DNA of 63,278 nucleotides. It comes from Natrinema versiforme JCM 10478 (GTDB taxonomy: Archaea; Halobacteriota; Halobacteria; Halobacteriales; Natrialbaceae). The position numbers and the translations under genes were made by a program. The stretch is taken from the NCBI RefSeq assembly GCF_000337195.1, contig NZ_AOID01000063.1, positions 71,085 to 134,362 on the forward strand. The letters are read 5' to 3'. This document shows positions 56,278-63,278 of this stretch, in pieces. Under the pieces are notes generated by a model. It saw nothing but the letters and a program-made list of their open reading frames with translations. It had not been told where the DNA came from and did not search any database. The stretch's first letter is position 1; each line of letters begins with the position of its first letter.

Positions 56278-57164
56278 TGGGCTAACTGATTAGTCTAACT
56301 AATAGGACTATCTTAGAGGGTCGGATTCTCTCCAAACTGGCTGCGACCTGAGCTATCAACCAACTTTCTGAGTGCACAGTCTCCAAGATCTCGAGCAGTC
56401 GAGTCGTCCGAACGAGTGGCCGCTTTGTTCCGATCGGGTCCACGACTAATCGAATGGGCCGATCCAGATCTCGAGCACCAGCAACCATCCACATCTTCCG
56501 ATCACTCAGTCAGCTGGTTCCACTCGTTCGGGTCGGTATGTTCGATGCAACTTCCGGTCAACTGTACACCACTGCTGGGCGATGATGATTAGTCTATTTC
56601 ATTAGGCTAACTAGCTATGTTCTCGAATAGGACTGGCCAGCAATCCGCTATCGAGAATGTACCGATCCAGTTCGTCCAACGCGGTTTCCTCGTTCGGATG
56701 GCCTATTGGCAAGTTTAGGCGGCTGTGTCGGTTAGACCATAACGTTAGTCTTACTGGTTAGGCCATCTAATGATCTTTTCTAGATCGTCTACTTTCCGAT
56801 TAGGCTTGCTGAATAGGCGGTTCGAATAGGTTCTCGGGTTCAAAGCTGAGTGAAGGACATCTCCATAGGCTGCTTCGTTAGTTGTCCTATTTGGTCTAAC
56901 TGAATGGACCAACCAAATAGGCTAGCTAAATAGGCCAACTAGTTTTCCTTGCTTCTCAAGTAGCTGTCTCGAAATCGCCACTCGGAGCAGTTCTCTGCGT
57001 CGGCCGATCGATTCACTCTGGTATTGTTTCTCCCGCTCGCTCCGGTTCGGCTGGAGGAGAACACTTGTTAAAGCGACTTTTTAGTTAGGCTAACTGACTG
57101 GCCTAACCAAACGGACTATCGAGTACGTATGGCGAAGTATTATATTCGAGAAGACTAACTAACT
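56278..57164. repeat. Partition/iteron-like array upstream of parA
   Basis: At least seven clusters built on TTAGGCTAAC or degenerate forms (TTAGTCTAAC, TTAGACCATAAC, TTAGGCCAAC) occur at 56278-56311, 56589-56615, 56731-56771, 56799-56817, 56884-56942, 57081-57120 and 57152-57164. Most contain two half-sites facing each other, for example GGCTAACTGACTGGCCTAAC at 57087-57106. The array fills the 1-kb non-coding gap and its last member lies between the TATA and ATG of parA. It is a candidate centromere and autoregulatory operator. Confidence 0.65.
57138..57146 (+). promoter_or_regulatory. TATA element of parA
   Basis: TATTATATT, 22-30 bases before the ATG at 57168. The last repeat of the array (57152-57164) is between it and the start codon, so a bound partner would shut the promoter. 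Confidence 0.5.
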
Positions 57165-57167
57165 CGT

Positions 57168-58010
57168 ATGCTCACATATACGACCTACTCGGAGGCCGGC
57201 GGCGTCGGGAAGTCGACGATCGGTGCGGCGCTGCTCGAGGCCCACGCCAATCACGGGCTCGACGTGCTCGCGATCGATATGGATCAGCAAAACGGCTCGC
57301 TCACCTACCTCCTCGACGTCGACGCTCCTCGCGACGACAGTCAGGCGGACAACATCGTTCGGCACCTGATCGACCGACCGAAGGGCCCCCTCGAGGATCT
57401 CATTTACGAAACCGAGTCCGGCTTCGATCTCCTCCCGAGTCACAACATGCTCGAGAACCTCGAGGACCTCCTCAATCGCGCACAGCAGATGGCCGACGAT
57501 CTCGGCGAGGGCGATGACTTCGATCCCTACGACCGGCTTCGACAGGTGCTCCTCGCGTCCAGTATCCCACAGGAGTACGACGTGATCGTCGTCGATCCGC
57601 CGGCGACTGCGGGCCCCCACCTCTACAACGCCGTGTCGGCGACGCGGAGCTTAGTGATTCCCGTCGAGCCCACCGGCAAGGGAATGCAAAGCGTCCTCGG
57701 ACTAGAAGAGCTCGTCGACGGTCTCGAGGATCGACTCGAAGCCGAGATCGGCGTCCTCGCGGCCGTTCCCAACGGCGTCGGTCGGACGTCCGCCCAGGAG
57801 CGGTACCTCACGGAGATCCGCGATCGCGGGTATCCCGCCCCGGTCGCGATCCGCGAGCGCTCGTCGCTTTTCGAAGGCTGCTGGGACCAACAGTGTACGC
57901 CGCGACACTACGTCGAGGAACACCGCGACCGGCAACGCGACCACGAGATGGAGACACTCGAGAAGATCGATCAGCTGGCGACGGAGATCGAGGAGGTTGA
58001 CGACCGATGA
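57168..58010 (+). CDS. parA: ParA-type partition ATPase with a deviant Walker A
   Basis: 280 residues. The P-loop is SEAGGVGKST at residues 8-17: the second Lys of ParA/MinD proteins, which normally comes two positions before the GG, is replaced by Ala. Walker A' DMDQQNGSL and Walker B VIVVDPP follow in the usual order. It probably polymerises or cycles on nucleoid DNA to segregate the replicon. It overlaps the next gene by ATGA and is preceded by a repeat array, the normal par locus layout. Confidence 0.85.
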   Translation: MLTYTTYSEAGGVGKSTIGAALLEAHANHGLDVLAIDMDQQNGSLTYLLDVDAPRDDSQADNIVRHLIDRPKGPLEDLIYETESGFDLLPSHNMLENLEDLLNRAQQMADDLGEGDDFDPYDRLRQVLLASSIPQEYDVIVVDPPATAGPHLYNAVSATRSLVIPVEPTGKGMQSVLGLEELVDGLEDRLEAEIGVLAAVPNGVGRTSAQERYLTEIRDRGYPAPVAIRERSSLFEGCWDQQCTPRHYVEEHRDRQRDHEMETLEKIDQLATEIEEVDDR

Positions 58011-58501
58011 AGAAGGGATCCGGGAGCGATCCGTTTGCGGAGGTCCAAGAGGAAGCGGAGAGTGCTGACGCGGAATCGGAGACGACCGAAGAGACGCCCG
58101 CCACCGACGAGTCTGAATCCGACCCCGAGCCAGAGCAGCCGGTCACCGAAGACGCTGACTCTCGAGTCGAGTCCGAGACGGACACGGATCGGGACGATGA
58201 GAGCACCGCTGACTCGAGTGCGGAGATCATCGACGAGCCACCCCAAAACGGCGCTGACGATGGCGGCGTTCCCTGGGTTTACGTTCGGGATACGGTCAAG
58301 CAGGACCGCGAGATGGTCCAGTTCTATCTCCGAGATTACGTCGTCGACGCCGAGGACGAGTTTGTCGATGCGGTCAGCGACGAACTCGGGACCGACGTTT
58401 CGAAGACCGACGTTCGGGAAGCGGCCTACGAGGCGGCGATGCACAACGTCGACGAAGTCGTTGACCGACTCGAGGCGTGGGGCTTCGAATCGGAGGACTA
58501 A
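58007..58501 (+). CDS. Acidic ParA-partner protein, probable centromere-binding function
   Basis: 164 residues. The first 90 are extremely acidic (Glu/Asp/Ser/Thr) and probably disordered; the last 75 form a small domain (PWVYVRDTVKQDREMVQFYLRD; a long helical region ending in DRLEAWGFE). There is no ParB or helix-turn-helix signature. Its start overlaps parA by ATGA and the position is that of the centromere-binding partner in two-gene partition systems, so it is inferred to bind the array at 56.3-57.2 kb. Confidence 0.6.
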   Translation: MKKGSGSDPFAEVQEEAESADAESETTEETPATDESESDPEPEQPVTEDADSRVESETDTDRDDESTADSSAEIIDEPPQNGADDGGVPWVYVRDTVKQDREMVQFYLRDYVVDAEDEFVDAVSDELGTDVSKTDVREAAYEAAMHNVDEVVDRLEAWGFESED

Positions 58502-58715
58502 CACCGTCCCTGTAGCAGTAGTTGTGCTCTGATTTCTTCTTCAGGACTTTTGCTGATCGTAGATTATTCGGCACTTTAACGGCTGTAACGAATAGGTTGG
58601 TCTGTGTGTCGTGTAGCAGGAACTGGCACCGCGACGGTTACTGAGCGTAGTTCTCGACCTGTCTTACTGAGTTATCGTTTCCAAATATAATTCGAGAAAC
58701 CGAGAGGTTTAGTGT
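58502..58715. other. Short gap after the partition operon
   Basis: Nothing recognised in this stretch. Confidence 0.4.
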
Positions 58716-59040
58716 TGAGTGATTGCGAAAGATCGTTCACGACTGGGTACAGAAAGACGACCAACAGTCAGCGACTACACAAATCCGAATCCTGTGGCAT
58801 TTGACGAAACTGTGATTCGAACGTGAGCAACAGTATTGGCTGTCTGCTGCAGTCGATCTGAAGCCGAACAGAATGCTCTATATACGCTGTTTTCAATGAC
58901 TACGACCGCAACTCGGATTTTCCGTGAGAAATAACCGAAAAATCGGGACGCTGCCAAACGAATGTTCCAATTGATAAAACATATGGCCGCTATTGTATGA
59001 TTTATCACCTCTGCCGGCATCTATCCATTATGTGACTAAT
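58716..59040 (+). pseudogene. Decayed IS6-family transposase
   Basis: Pieces in three frames give LRKIVHDWVQKDDQQSATTQ, NPVAFDETVIRT, QQYWLSAAVDLKPNRMLYIR, TTTATRIFREK and DAAKRMFQLIK, in the order found in haloarchaeal IS6-type transposases (the segment DETVI containing the first catalytic Asp, then the WLYAAVD core). Stops, frameshifts and an internal deletion show it is inactive. It sits between the partition operon and the BCCT gene. No terminal repeats were recognised. Confidence 0.65.
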
Positions 59041-59338
59041 GTGAACTCGGATTTGGTCTCGTTCTCATCGAGTTCGTCGCCGAAGTCGTCGTGCCTGGTC
59101 CCGGTGTTAGGGATCGCCGAGTGTCTCTCGCTGTCGAAGTCGGTCCACTCGAGAGGGGTTGCGTCGTTGGATCGCGCATTGTCGGTGTGGGAGCACCGCG
59201 AATACTACGTTTGCTCCCGTCCGAGCGTTCGGATCGGAAGCGGGATAGAATATCGAGCGACTCCGTCCGGCCGGTGTCGGTCAGCGGTCTCGAGGGCGTG
59301 AGTCGCTTTCGCCTTCTCCGTCGAACTGAACCGACATG
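59041..59338. other. Gap before the BCCT gene end
   Basis: Roughly 300 bases; a plus-strand frame exists but has no family likeness. Nothing supported. Confidence 0.35.
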
Positions 59339-60940
59339 CTAGTCATCGTCGTCCTGTCCCTGTTGGAGCGAAGAATCGGTGTTCGTGGACGTGATTAACG
59401 TCCCCTCGTTCGTTAACGTAGCCTCTCCCCGATAGTATTCGCGAGCGGTGACGTAACTCGCGTAGGCGATCGCGAGGAGGAAGAGCGTGAACGGGAGCGC
59501 GAGCACCGTGGGGAATGCTTGCATCGCATCGAACACCGGGAGCTCGAGCGTCATCACGCCGAGGAAAGAGAGCAGGACGCCCCACCACGCGCGGTTTCGA
59601 GCGTTCGGCTCCTCCGTGCCGAGCGTTATCGAGGAGAGGATGTACACGGCCGAGTCCAAGGACGTCACGACGTAGCCGGCGATCACCAATATGAGCAACA
59701 CGCCCAGCAGGGGTGCGAGCGGCGTGAGAGTGACTGCAGTCGCGATCGAGGCGGGGATACCGCCGCTGGCAAACGCGTCGCTGACCGGCCCGATGTATCC
59801 CGGTGCGAGCACCCAGCCGCCGACGATAGAGTGCTGTACCCAGAGCAACACGCCGGGAATAATGACCAGGCAAACGAACGTCTCGCGGATGGTTCGGCCT
59901 TTCGACACGCGGGCGACGAAACTGCCGACGAACAGCCCCCAAGCGGCCCACCACGCCCACCAGAAACTCGTCCATTGTTGGGGCCAATTGCCCGCGGCCG
60001 TCGGGGCGGAGTACAGCGAGAGGCGGAACATGTTATTCAGCCAGACGCCGCCGGCGTCGAGTCCGAGGTTAAGTGTAAAGAGCGTCGGTCCGACCACGAG
60101 GAGCAACGCGAACGTGATCAACATGAGGATGACGGTGATTCGAGCGGCGTTACGAATTCCGCTTCGCAGTCCCAACCAGACGTCCCCAAGGAAGACCAGT
60201 CCGAGAACGCCGAACAGCCCGTACGTGAACAGCGTCGGGGGAACGCCAAACACCGTATCCAACAGGGCGGCGAACACTTGCGCGGAGAATCCGATAGCCG
60301 CCGCGACGCCGCCGATAATGGCGATCAACGCCGCCAAGTCGACGGTCCAGTAGAGAAGCTTGTACCGATCGTCGTCGAGGAAGACCTTCAGCATCGAACT
60401 GAACTTGTACGAGTCCGTACCGCGCGTGTAGATGATCAGTCCGAACGCCAACGCGAAGGGGGGATACCACATTGCGAGTCCCGGGAACACCTCGTGGATG
60501 AACATGAACGCGAGCGCAAGCGATTCGATCGGGGCCCCCCCGACCGGAAGCGGCTCCGGTGGCGGACTGTTCACGATCGAGATGGGTTCGCCGACCCCCC
60601 AAATGATGATCGACCCGCTGTAGCCGACCGTGAACACCATGGCGAGCCACGAGAACAAATCGAACTCCGGCTCGGCGTCCTGCCCGCCGATCCGAATGTG
60701 GCCGTATCGTGAGAAGACCATGTACGTCGAGAAGACGAGCAATACCATTCCGAGTAACATAAACCACCAACCGAAGTACGTCAGCACCCATCCGAAGGCC
60801 TCGTTAAACGTATCGTTCAGGACCTGTGGGCTTCGAATACCGACCGCTGCCAACGCCAGCAACGCCCCTCCCGTGATGAAAAACAGGAGTTTCTCACCGG
60901 CGTCTGCGCTTTCCAGACCGAATATGTGCCAGAATTTCAT
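59339..60940 (-). CDS. BCCT-family transporter (betaine/choline/carnitine type)
   Basis: 533 residues, 12 membrane helices. The aromatic box and signature WTSFWWAWWAAWGLFVGSFVARVSKGRTIRE (read in pieces) is the BCCT hallmark, and the Trp-rich helix 4 SIIIWGVGEP is present. These carriers import quaternary ammonium compounds with Na+ or H+, mainly as osmoprotectants. The C-terminal tail is polar and Asp-rich. Downstream lie a betaine-aldehyde-like dehydrogenase gene and an alcohol dehydrogenase, so choline uptake and oxidation to glycine betaine is a plausible joint function. Confidence 0.92.
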   Translation of the reverse strand: MKFWHIFGLESADAGEKLLFFITGGALLALAAVGIRSPQVLNDTFNEAFGWVLTYFGWWFMLLGMVLLVFSTYMVFSRYGHIRIGGQDAEPEFDLFSWLAMVFTVGYSGSIIIWGVGEPISIVNSPPPEPLPVGGAPIESLALAFMFIHEVFPGLAMWYPPFALAFGLIIYTRGTDSYKFSSMLKVFLDDDRYKLLYWTVDLAALIAIIGGVAAAIGFSAQVFAALLDTVFGVPPTLFTYGLFGVLGLVFLGDVWLGLRSGIRNAARITVILMLITFALLLVVGPTLFTLNLGLDAGGVWLNNMFRLSLYSAPTAAGNWPQQWTSFWWAWWAAWGLFVGSFVARVSKGRTIRETFVCLVIIPGVLLWVQHSIVGGWVLAPGYIGPVSDAFASGGIPASIATAVTLTPLAPLLGVLLILVIAGYVVTSLDSAVYILSSITLGTEEPNARNRAWWGVLLSFLGVMTLELPVFDAMQAFPTVLALPFTLFLLAIAYASYVTAREYYRGEATLTNEGTLITSTNTDSSLQQGQDDDD

Positions 60941-61296
60941 TATGTTTCGGTGTTGGAACTACACGTTTCCGTAATCGATCCCCAGTCCGATGCGTGACTC
61001 ATGTTGTGTATTACCAGTGCATCTGCAATCCCAACCGAGAGACACTTATACGTTTCGACCATACCGACGGTTCAGTCGAACAATCCGGCCGGGGACATCA
61101 AAACGAGAATCCTCGAACGCAATCTCGAGCGCGAACCGAGCGCCGGCGGATGCGGTGTCGTACTCCGGCTGCCGCTTCGGTATCTCTCTTGCGTGTCTCC
61201 GTCGCTTCGGTCAGCGGTGACGAAGGCGGTCTTCTCGACTATGTTGTGATATCATCATCTCGTCAGTCACGCCGACACCGTCTTTTTGCGCCCCCG
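60941..61296. other. Gap between the transporter and dehydrogenase genes
   Basis: About 350 bases with the BCCT promoter (AT-rich patch close to 60960-60980). No gene or repeat supported. Confidence 0.4.
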
Positions 61297-62817
61297 TCAG
61301 AGTTCTGGTTCATCGAGATTGACGTAGACCGATTTCGTCTGCTGGTAGTGGTCGAGCACCTCCGTTCCCAGATCTTTTCCGATACCCGACTCCTTGAAGC
61401 CGCCGTAGGGAGCCTGTGGCAGGATCGGACCGTACTCGTTGACGTACACGAGCCCCGCTTCGATGTCCGCCGCCGCGTTGTGGACGACGGACGTCCGCTC
61501 GGTCGCGATGCCCGCTGCGAGTCCGAATTCGGTGTCGTTCGCGAGTTCGATCGCTTCATCGTAGCTGGAGAACGTGTTGATCGTCTGTACGGGCCCGAAG
61601 ATCTCCTCTCGAGCGATGCGCATATCGTTCTCTACGTCGTCGAACACAGTCGGCTCGACGAACCAGCCGTCCCGGAGACCGGAATCGTCCGGCGGACCGC
61701 CGCCCGTGAGCAGGGTCGCACCGTCGCTCTCACCGGCGGCGATGTATTCCGTGACCGTCTCGTACTGAGATTCGGTCGTGAGCGGCCCCATCGTCGTCTC
61801 CTCGTCGAGCGGGTCGCCGAGCGTGTAGGACTCGGCCTTCTCGACGAACCGGTCGACGAACTCCTCGTGAACGCTTTCGTGAACGAGCGCTCGAGAGAAC
61901 GCGTCACAGATCTCTCCCGTGCTGTAAAAGATGCCGTCAGCGACAGCGGAAACGGCCTTCTCGAGGTCCGCGTCGGGAAACACGATAAACGGCGACTTCC
62001 CGCCGAGCTCCAACGTAACCGGGGCGACGTGTTCGGCGGCCGCCTTCATCACTCGCTGTCCGACGCCGACGCTGCCGGTAAACGAGAGTTTGCGGACGCC
62101 ATCGTGCTCGGTCAGTGCGCCGCCGACCTCCGAGCCGGTCCCGGTGACGACGTTGAGCACGCCGTCCGGGAAGATGCCCTCGGAGAGTTCGGCGATACGG
62201 ATCGTCGTCAGCGGGGCCTCGGCCGACGGCTTGAGAACGGTCGCGTTCCCCGTCCCGAGTGCGGGCCCGAGCTTCCACGCGGCCGCCCAGATCGGGAAGT
62301 TCCACGGCGTGATCTGTCCGACCACGCCGTAGGGCTCTTTCCGGGTGTAGAGGTGCAGATCCTCGGACGTCGATACCTGTCTCCCGTCCTGACTCTGGCC
62401 CTGACAGATCGACGCATAGTATTCCAGCGTTCCGATCGCTCCTTCGACTTCGCCTCGAGCTTGCGACATCGGCTTTCCGGTGTCTACGCACTCTAGGAAC
62501 GCCAGTTCGTCGACGTGATCTCGGAGCACGTCGATCCACTCGAACATGCGCCGGGATCGCTCGGCAGGGGTCGTCTCCGACCACTCCTCGTCGAACGCGC
62601 GCCACGCGGCGTCGACCGCCGTATCGACGTCCGTCGGTCCGCAGCGCGGAATCGTGGTGATCGGTTCATCGACGACGGGATCGACGGTCTCGACGACCTC
62701 GTCCGTCTCGTATCGAGACCCGTCTATCCACGACTCGAACGCGCCGATATCCTCGACTCGATCTCTCACTTCCGCGTGATTCTCCCGTAACTGGCCGCTA
62801 ACAGTCTCTGATACCAT
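61297..62817 (-). CDS. Aldehyde dehydrogenase, betaine-aldehyde type
   Basis: 506 residues with a complete ALDH catalytic set: Asn173 in PWNFP, Glu270 in LELGGKSP and catalytic Cys304 in GEICDAFSRA. General layout and the genomic neighbourhood (BCCT transporter downstream, iron-type alcohol dehydrogenase upstream) suggest a betaine-aldehyde or similar amine-derived aldehyde as substrate, making glycine betaine for osmoprotection. Sequence alone does not exclude another aldehyde. It is not close to the aldehyde dehydrogenase at 36-37 kb. Confidence 0.85.
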   Translation of the reverse strand: MVSETVSGQLRENHAEVRDRVEDIGAFESWIDGSRYETDEVVETVDPVVDEPITTIPRCGPTDVDTAVDAAWRAFDEEWSETTPAERSRRMFEWIDVLRDHVDELAFLECVDTGKPMSQARGEVEGAIGTLEYYASICQGQSQDGRQVSTSEDLHLYTRKEPYGVVGQITPWNFPIWAAAWKLGPALGTGNATVLKPSAEAPLTTIRIAELSEGIFPDGVLNVVTGTGSEVGGALTEHDGVRKLSFTGSVGVGQRVMKAAAEHVAPVTLELGGKSPFIVFPDADLEKAVSAVADGIFYSTGEICDAFSRALVHESVHEEFVDRFVEKAESYTLGDPLDEETTMGPLTTESQYETVTEYIAAGESDGATLLTGGGPPDDSGLRDGWFVEPTVFDDVENDMRIAREEIFGPVQTINTFSSYDEAIELANDTEFGLAAGIATERTSVVHNAAADIEAGLVYVNEYGPILPQAPYGGFKESGIGKDLGTEVLDHYQQTKSVYVNLDEPEL

Positions 62818-63198
62818 TTACAGGAGGTGATTTGTTACCATCCTTCATATAGTTTAGCATGGCCCTATCGAGGCTAGACTACGAGTCGAAAATTCGTTCC
62901 TCTCGGTCTCGTACTCCCGTTCCGTCTCACCTGATGCTACCGGCGACGAGCTACGTCCGTGAGGATGCGGGAGCCGGCGCGAGCCTGTCCGGAATCGATC
63001 GTCTCTTTCGTCGAAATCGACGCGCCACCGGTCGGGTCGTCGCTCCGTTCGAGACTCCGGGTCCGCGCGTTCACTGTCCGCCAGAAGCGGGAGAACACGG
63101 GCTCCCTCTCGCGGTATCGGAAACGGATGTGCTCGGCTGCGTCGACGGGTGACCGGGGCCAACTCTCTCGATCGGTTGCGTTTCGCGATCCGCGACGA
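62818..63198. other. Gap between dehydrogenase genes
   Basis: About 380 bases; frames on both strands lack family likeness. TTCATATAGTTTAG near 62842-62855 reads as a possible TATA for the aldehyde dehydrogenase gene on the minus strand. Confidence 0.4.
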
Positions 63199-63259
63199 TC
63201 AGTACGCGTCCCGGGCGACTTCCAAGAGGTCGTCGGCGTCCGCAGCTCGAGGATTGTCG
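63199..63259 (-). CDS. C-terminal tail of an iron-dependent alcohol dehydrogenase (partial)
   Basis: One minus-strand frame gives NPRAADADDLLEVARDAY followed by a stop at 63199. The NPR-x-A-x-x-DD-LL pattern is the typical last helix of type III (iron-activated) alcohol dehydrogenases. The rest lies beyond the contig end. With the betaine-aldehyde-type dehydrogenase and BCCT carrier downstream, a choline dehydrogenase of GbsB type is a possible identity; only the tail is seen. Confidence 0.55.
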
Positions 63260-63278
63260 CTGTCTCTTATACACATCT
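63260..63278 (+). other. Tn5 mosaic-end sequencing adapter (artefact)
   Basis: The last 19 bases are exactly CTGTCTCTTATACACATCT, the transposase mosaic-end sequence used for tagmentation libraries. It is not genomic. It generates a false reading frame starting MYKRQ on the minus strand (63071-63274). Confidence 0.95.

Noticed and set aside
56278-57164. Reading the TTAGGCTAAC clusters upstream of parA as iron boxes
   Set aside because: Their half-sites have a different core (GGCTAAC) and spacing, occur many times, and lie next to a partition operon instead of iron genes.
62859-63152. A 97-residue plus-strand gene between the dehydrogenases
   Set aside because: No promoter, family or coding bias; it opposes the likely operon direction.
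63071-63274. Minus-strand frame starting MYKRQ
   Set aside because: Its start is encoded by the Tn5 adapter; it is an artefact.

Overview
The window reads as haloarchaeal DNA, most like the Natrinema/Haloterrigena/Natrialba group. Proteins are acidic, secreted proteins carry twin-arginine lipoprotein signals, many genes have an archaeal TATA element about 25 bases before the ATG (leaderless transcripts), and replication and partition genes are of the Orc1/Cdc6 and ParA kinds. Three Orc1/Cdc6 genes, each with its own repeat family, plus a ParA locus with an iteron-like array suggest a megaplasmid or secondary replicon. This is a contig rather than a natural unit: it starts inside the end of an IS200/IS605-type element, and its last 19 bases are the Tn5 mosaic-end sequencing adapter.

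Layout. 0-10 kb: small membrane and secreted proteins, including two related exported proteins that share an upstream motif and a membrane-anchored winged-helix regulator; a lipoprotein gene split by an IS605-like element; decayed sequence; a DMT-type permease. 9.8-24.5 kb: iron region with the ferritin-like DpsA, a DtxR-type regulator, an FAD oxidoreductase, eight tandem paralogous binding lipoproteins, one FecE-type ATPase, one FecD-type permease and five palindromic TTAGG-N4-CCTAA-type boxes. Most of these genes overlap by ATGA or abut, so they form one or two coupled operons read on the minus strand. 25.5-32.3 kb: two replication origins with orc genes, a HAD phosphatase and a regulator. 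32.3-45.4 kb: a catabolic region with a ThDP enzyme, a DHDPS-family lyase, an aldehyde dehydrogenase, a TRAP transporter (DctPQM), a universal stress protein, a mannonate dehydratase and an IclR regulator; the likely task is uptake and breakdown of sugar acids such as hexuronates. 46.3-51 kb: malic enzyme and a third origin with its orc. 51.5-56 kb: a D-2-hydroxyacid dehydrogenase (flavin plus Fe-S) and an SLC13-type anion carrier. 56.1-58.5 kb: partition array, ParA and an acidic partner. 59.3-63.3 kb: BCCT betaine/choline-type transporter, betaine-aldehyde-type dehydrogenase and the end of an iron-dependent alcohol dehydrogenase.

The most unusual system is the iron cluster. Eight full-length receptors share one visible permease/ATPase pair, and their regulator lacks residues expected at the usual DtxR metal site. 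The close coexistence of three origin types and a partition array is the second point of interest.
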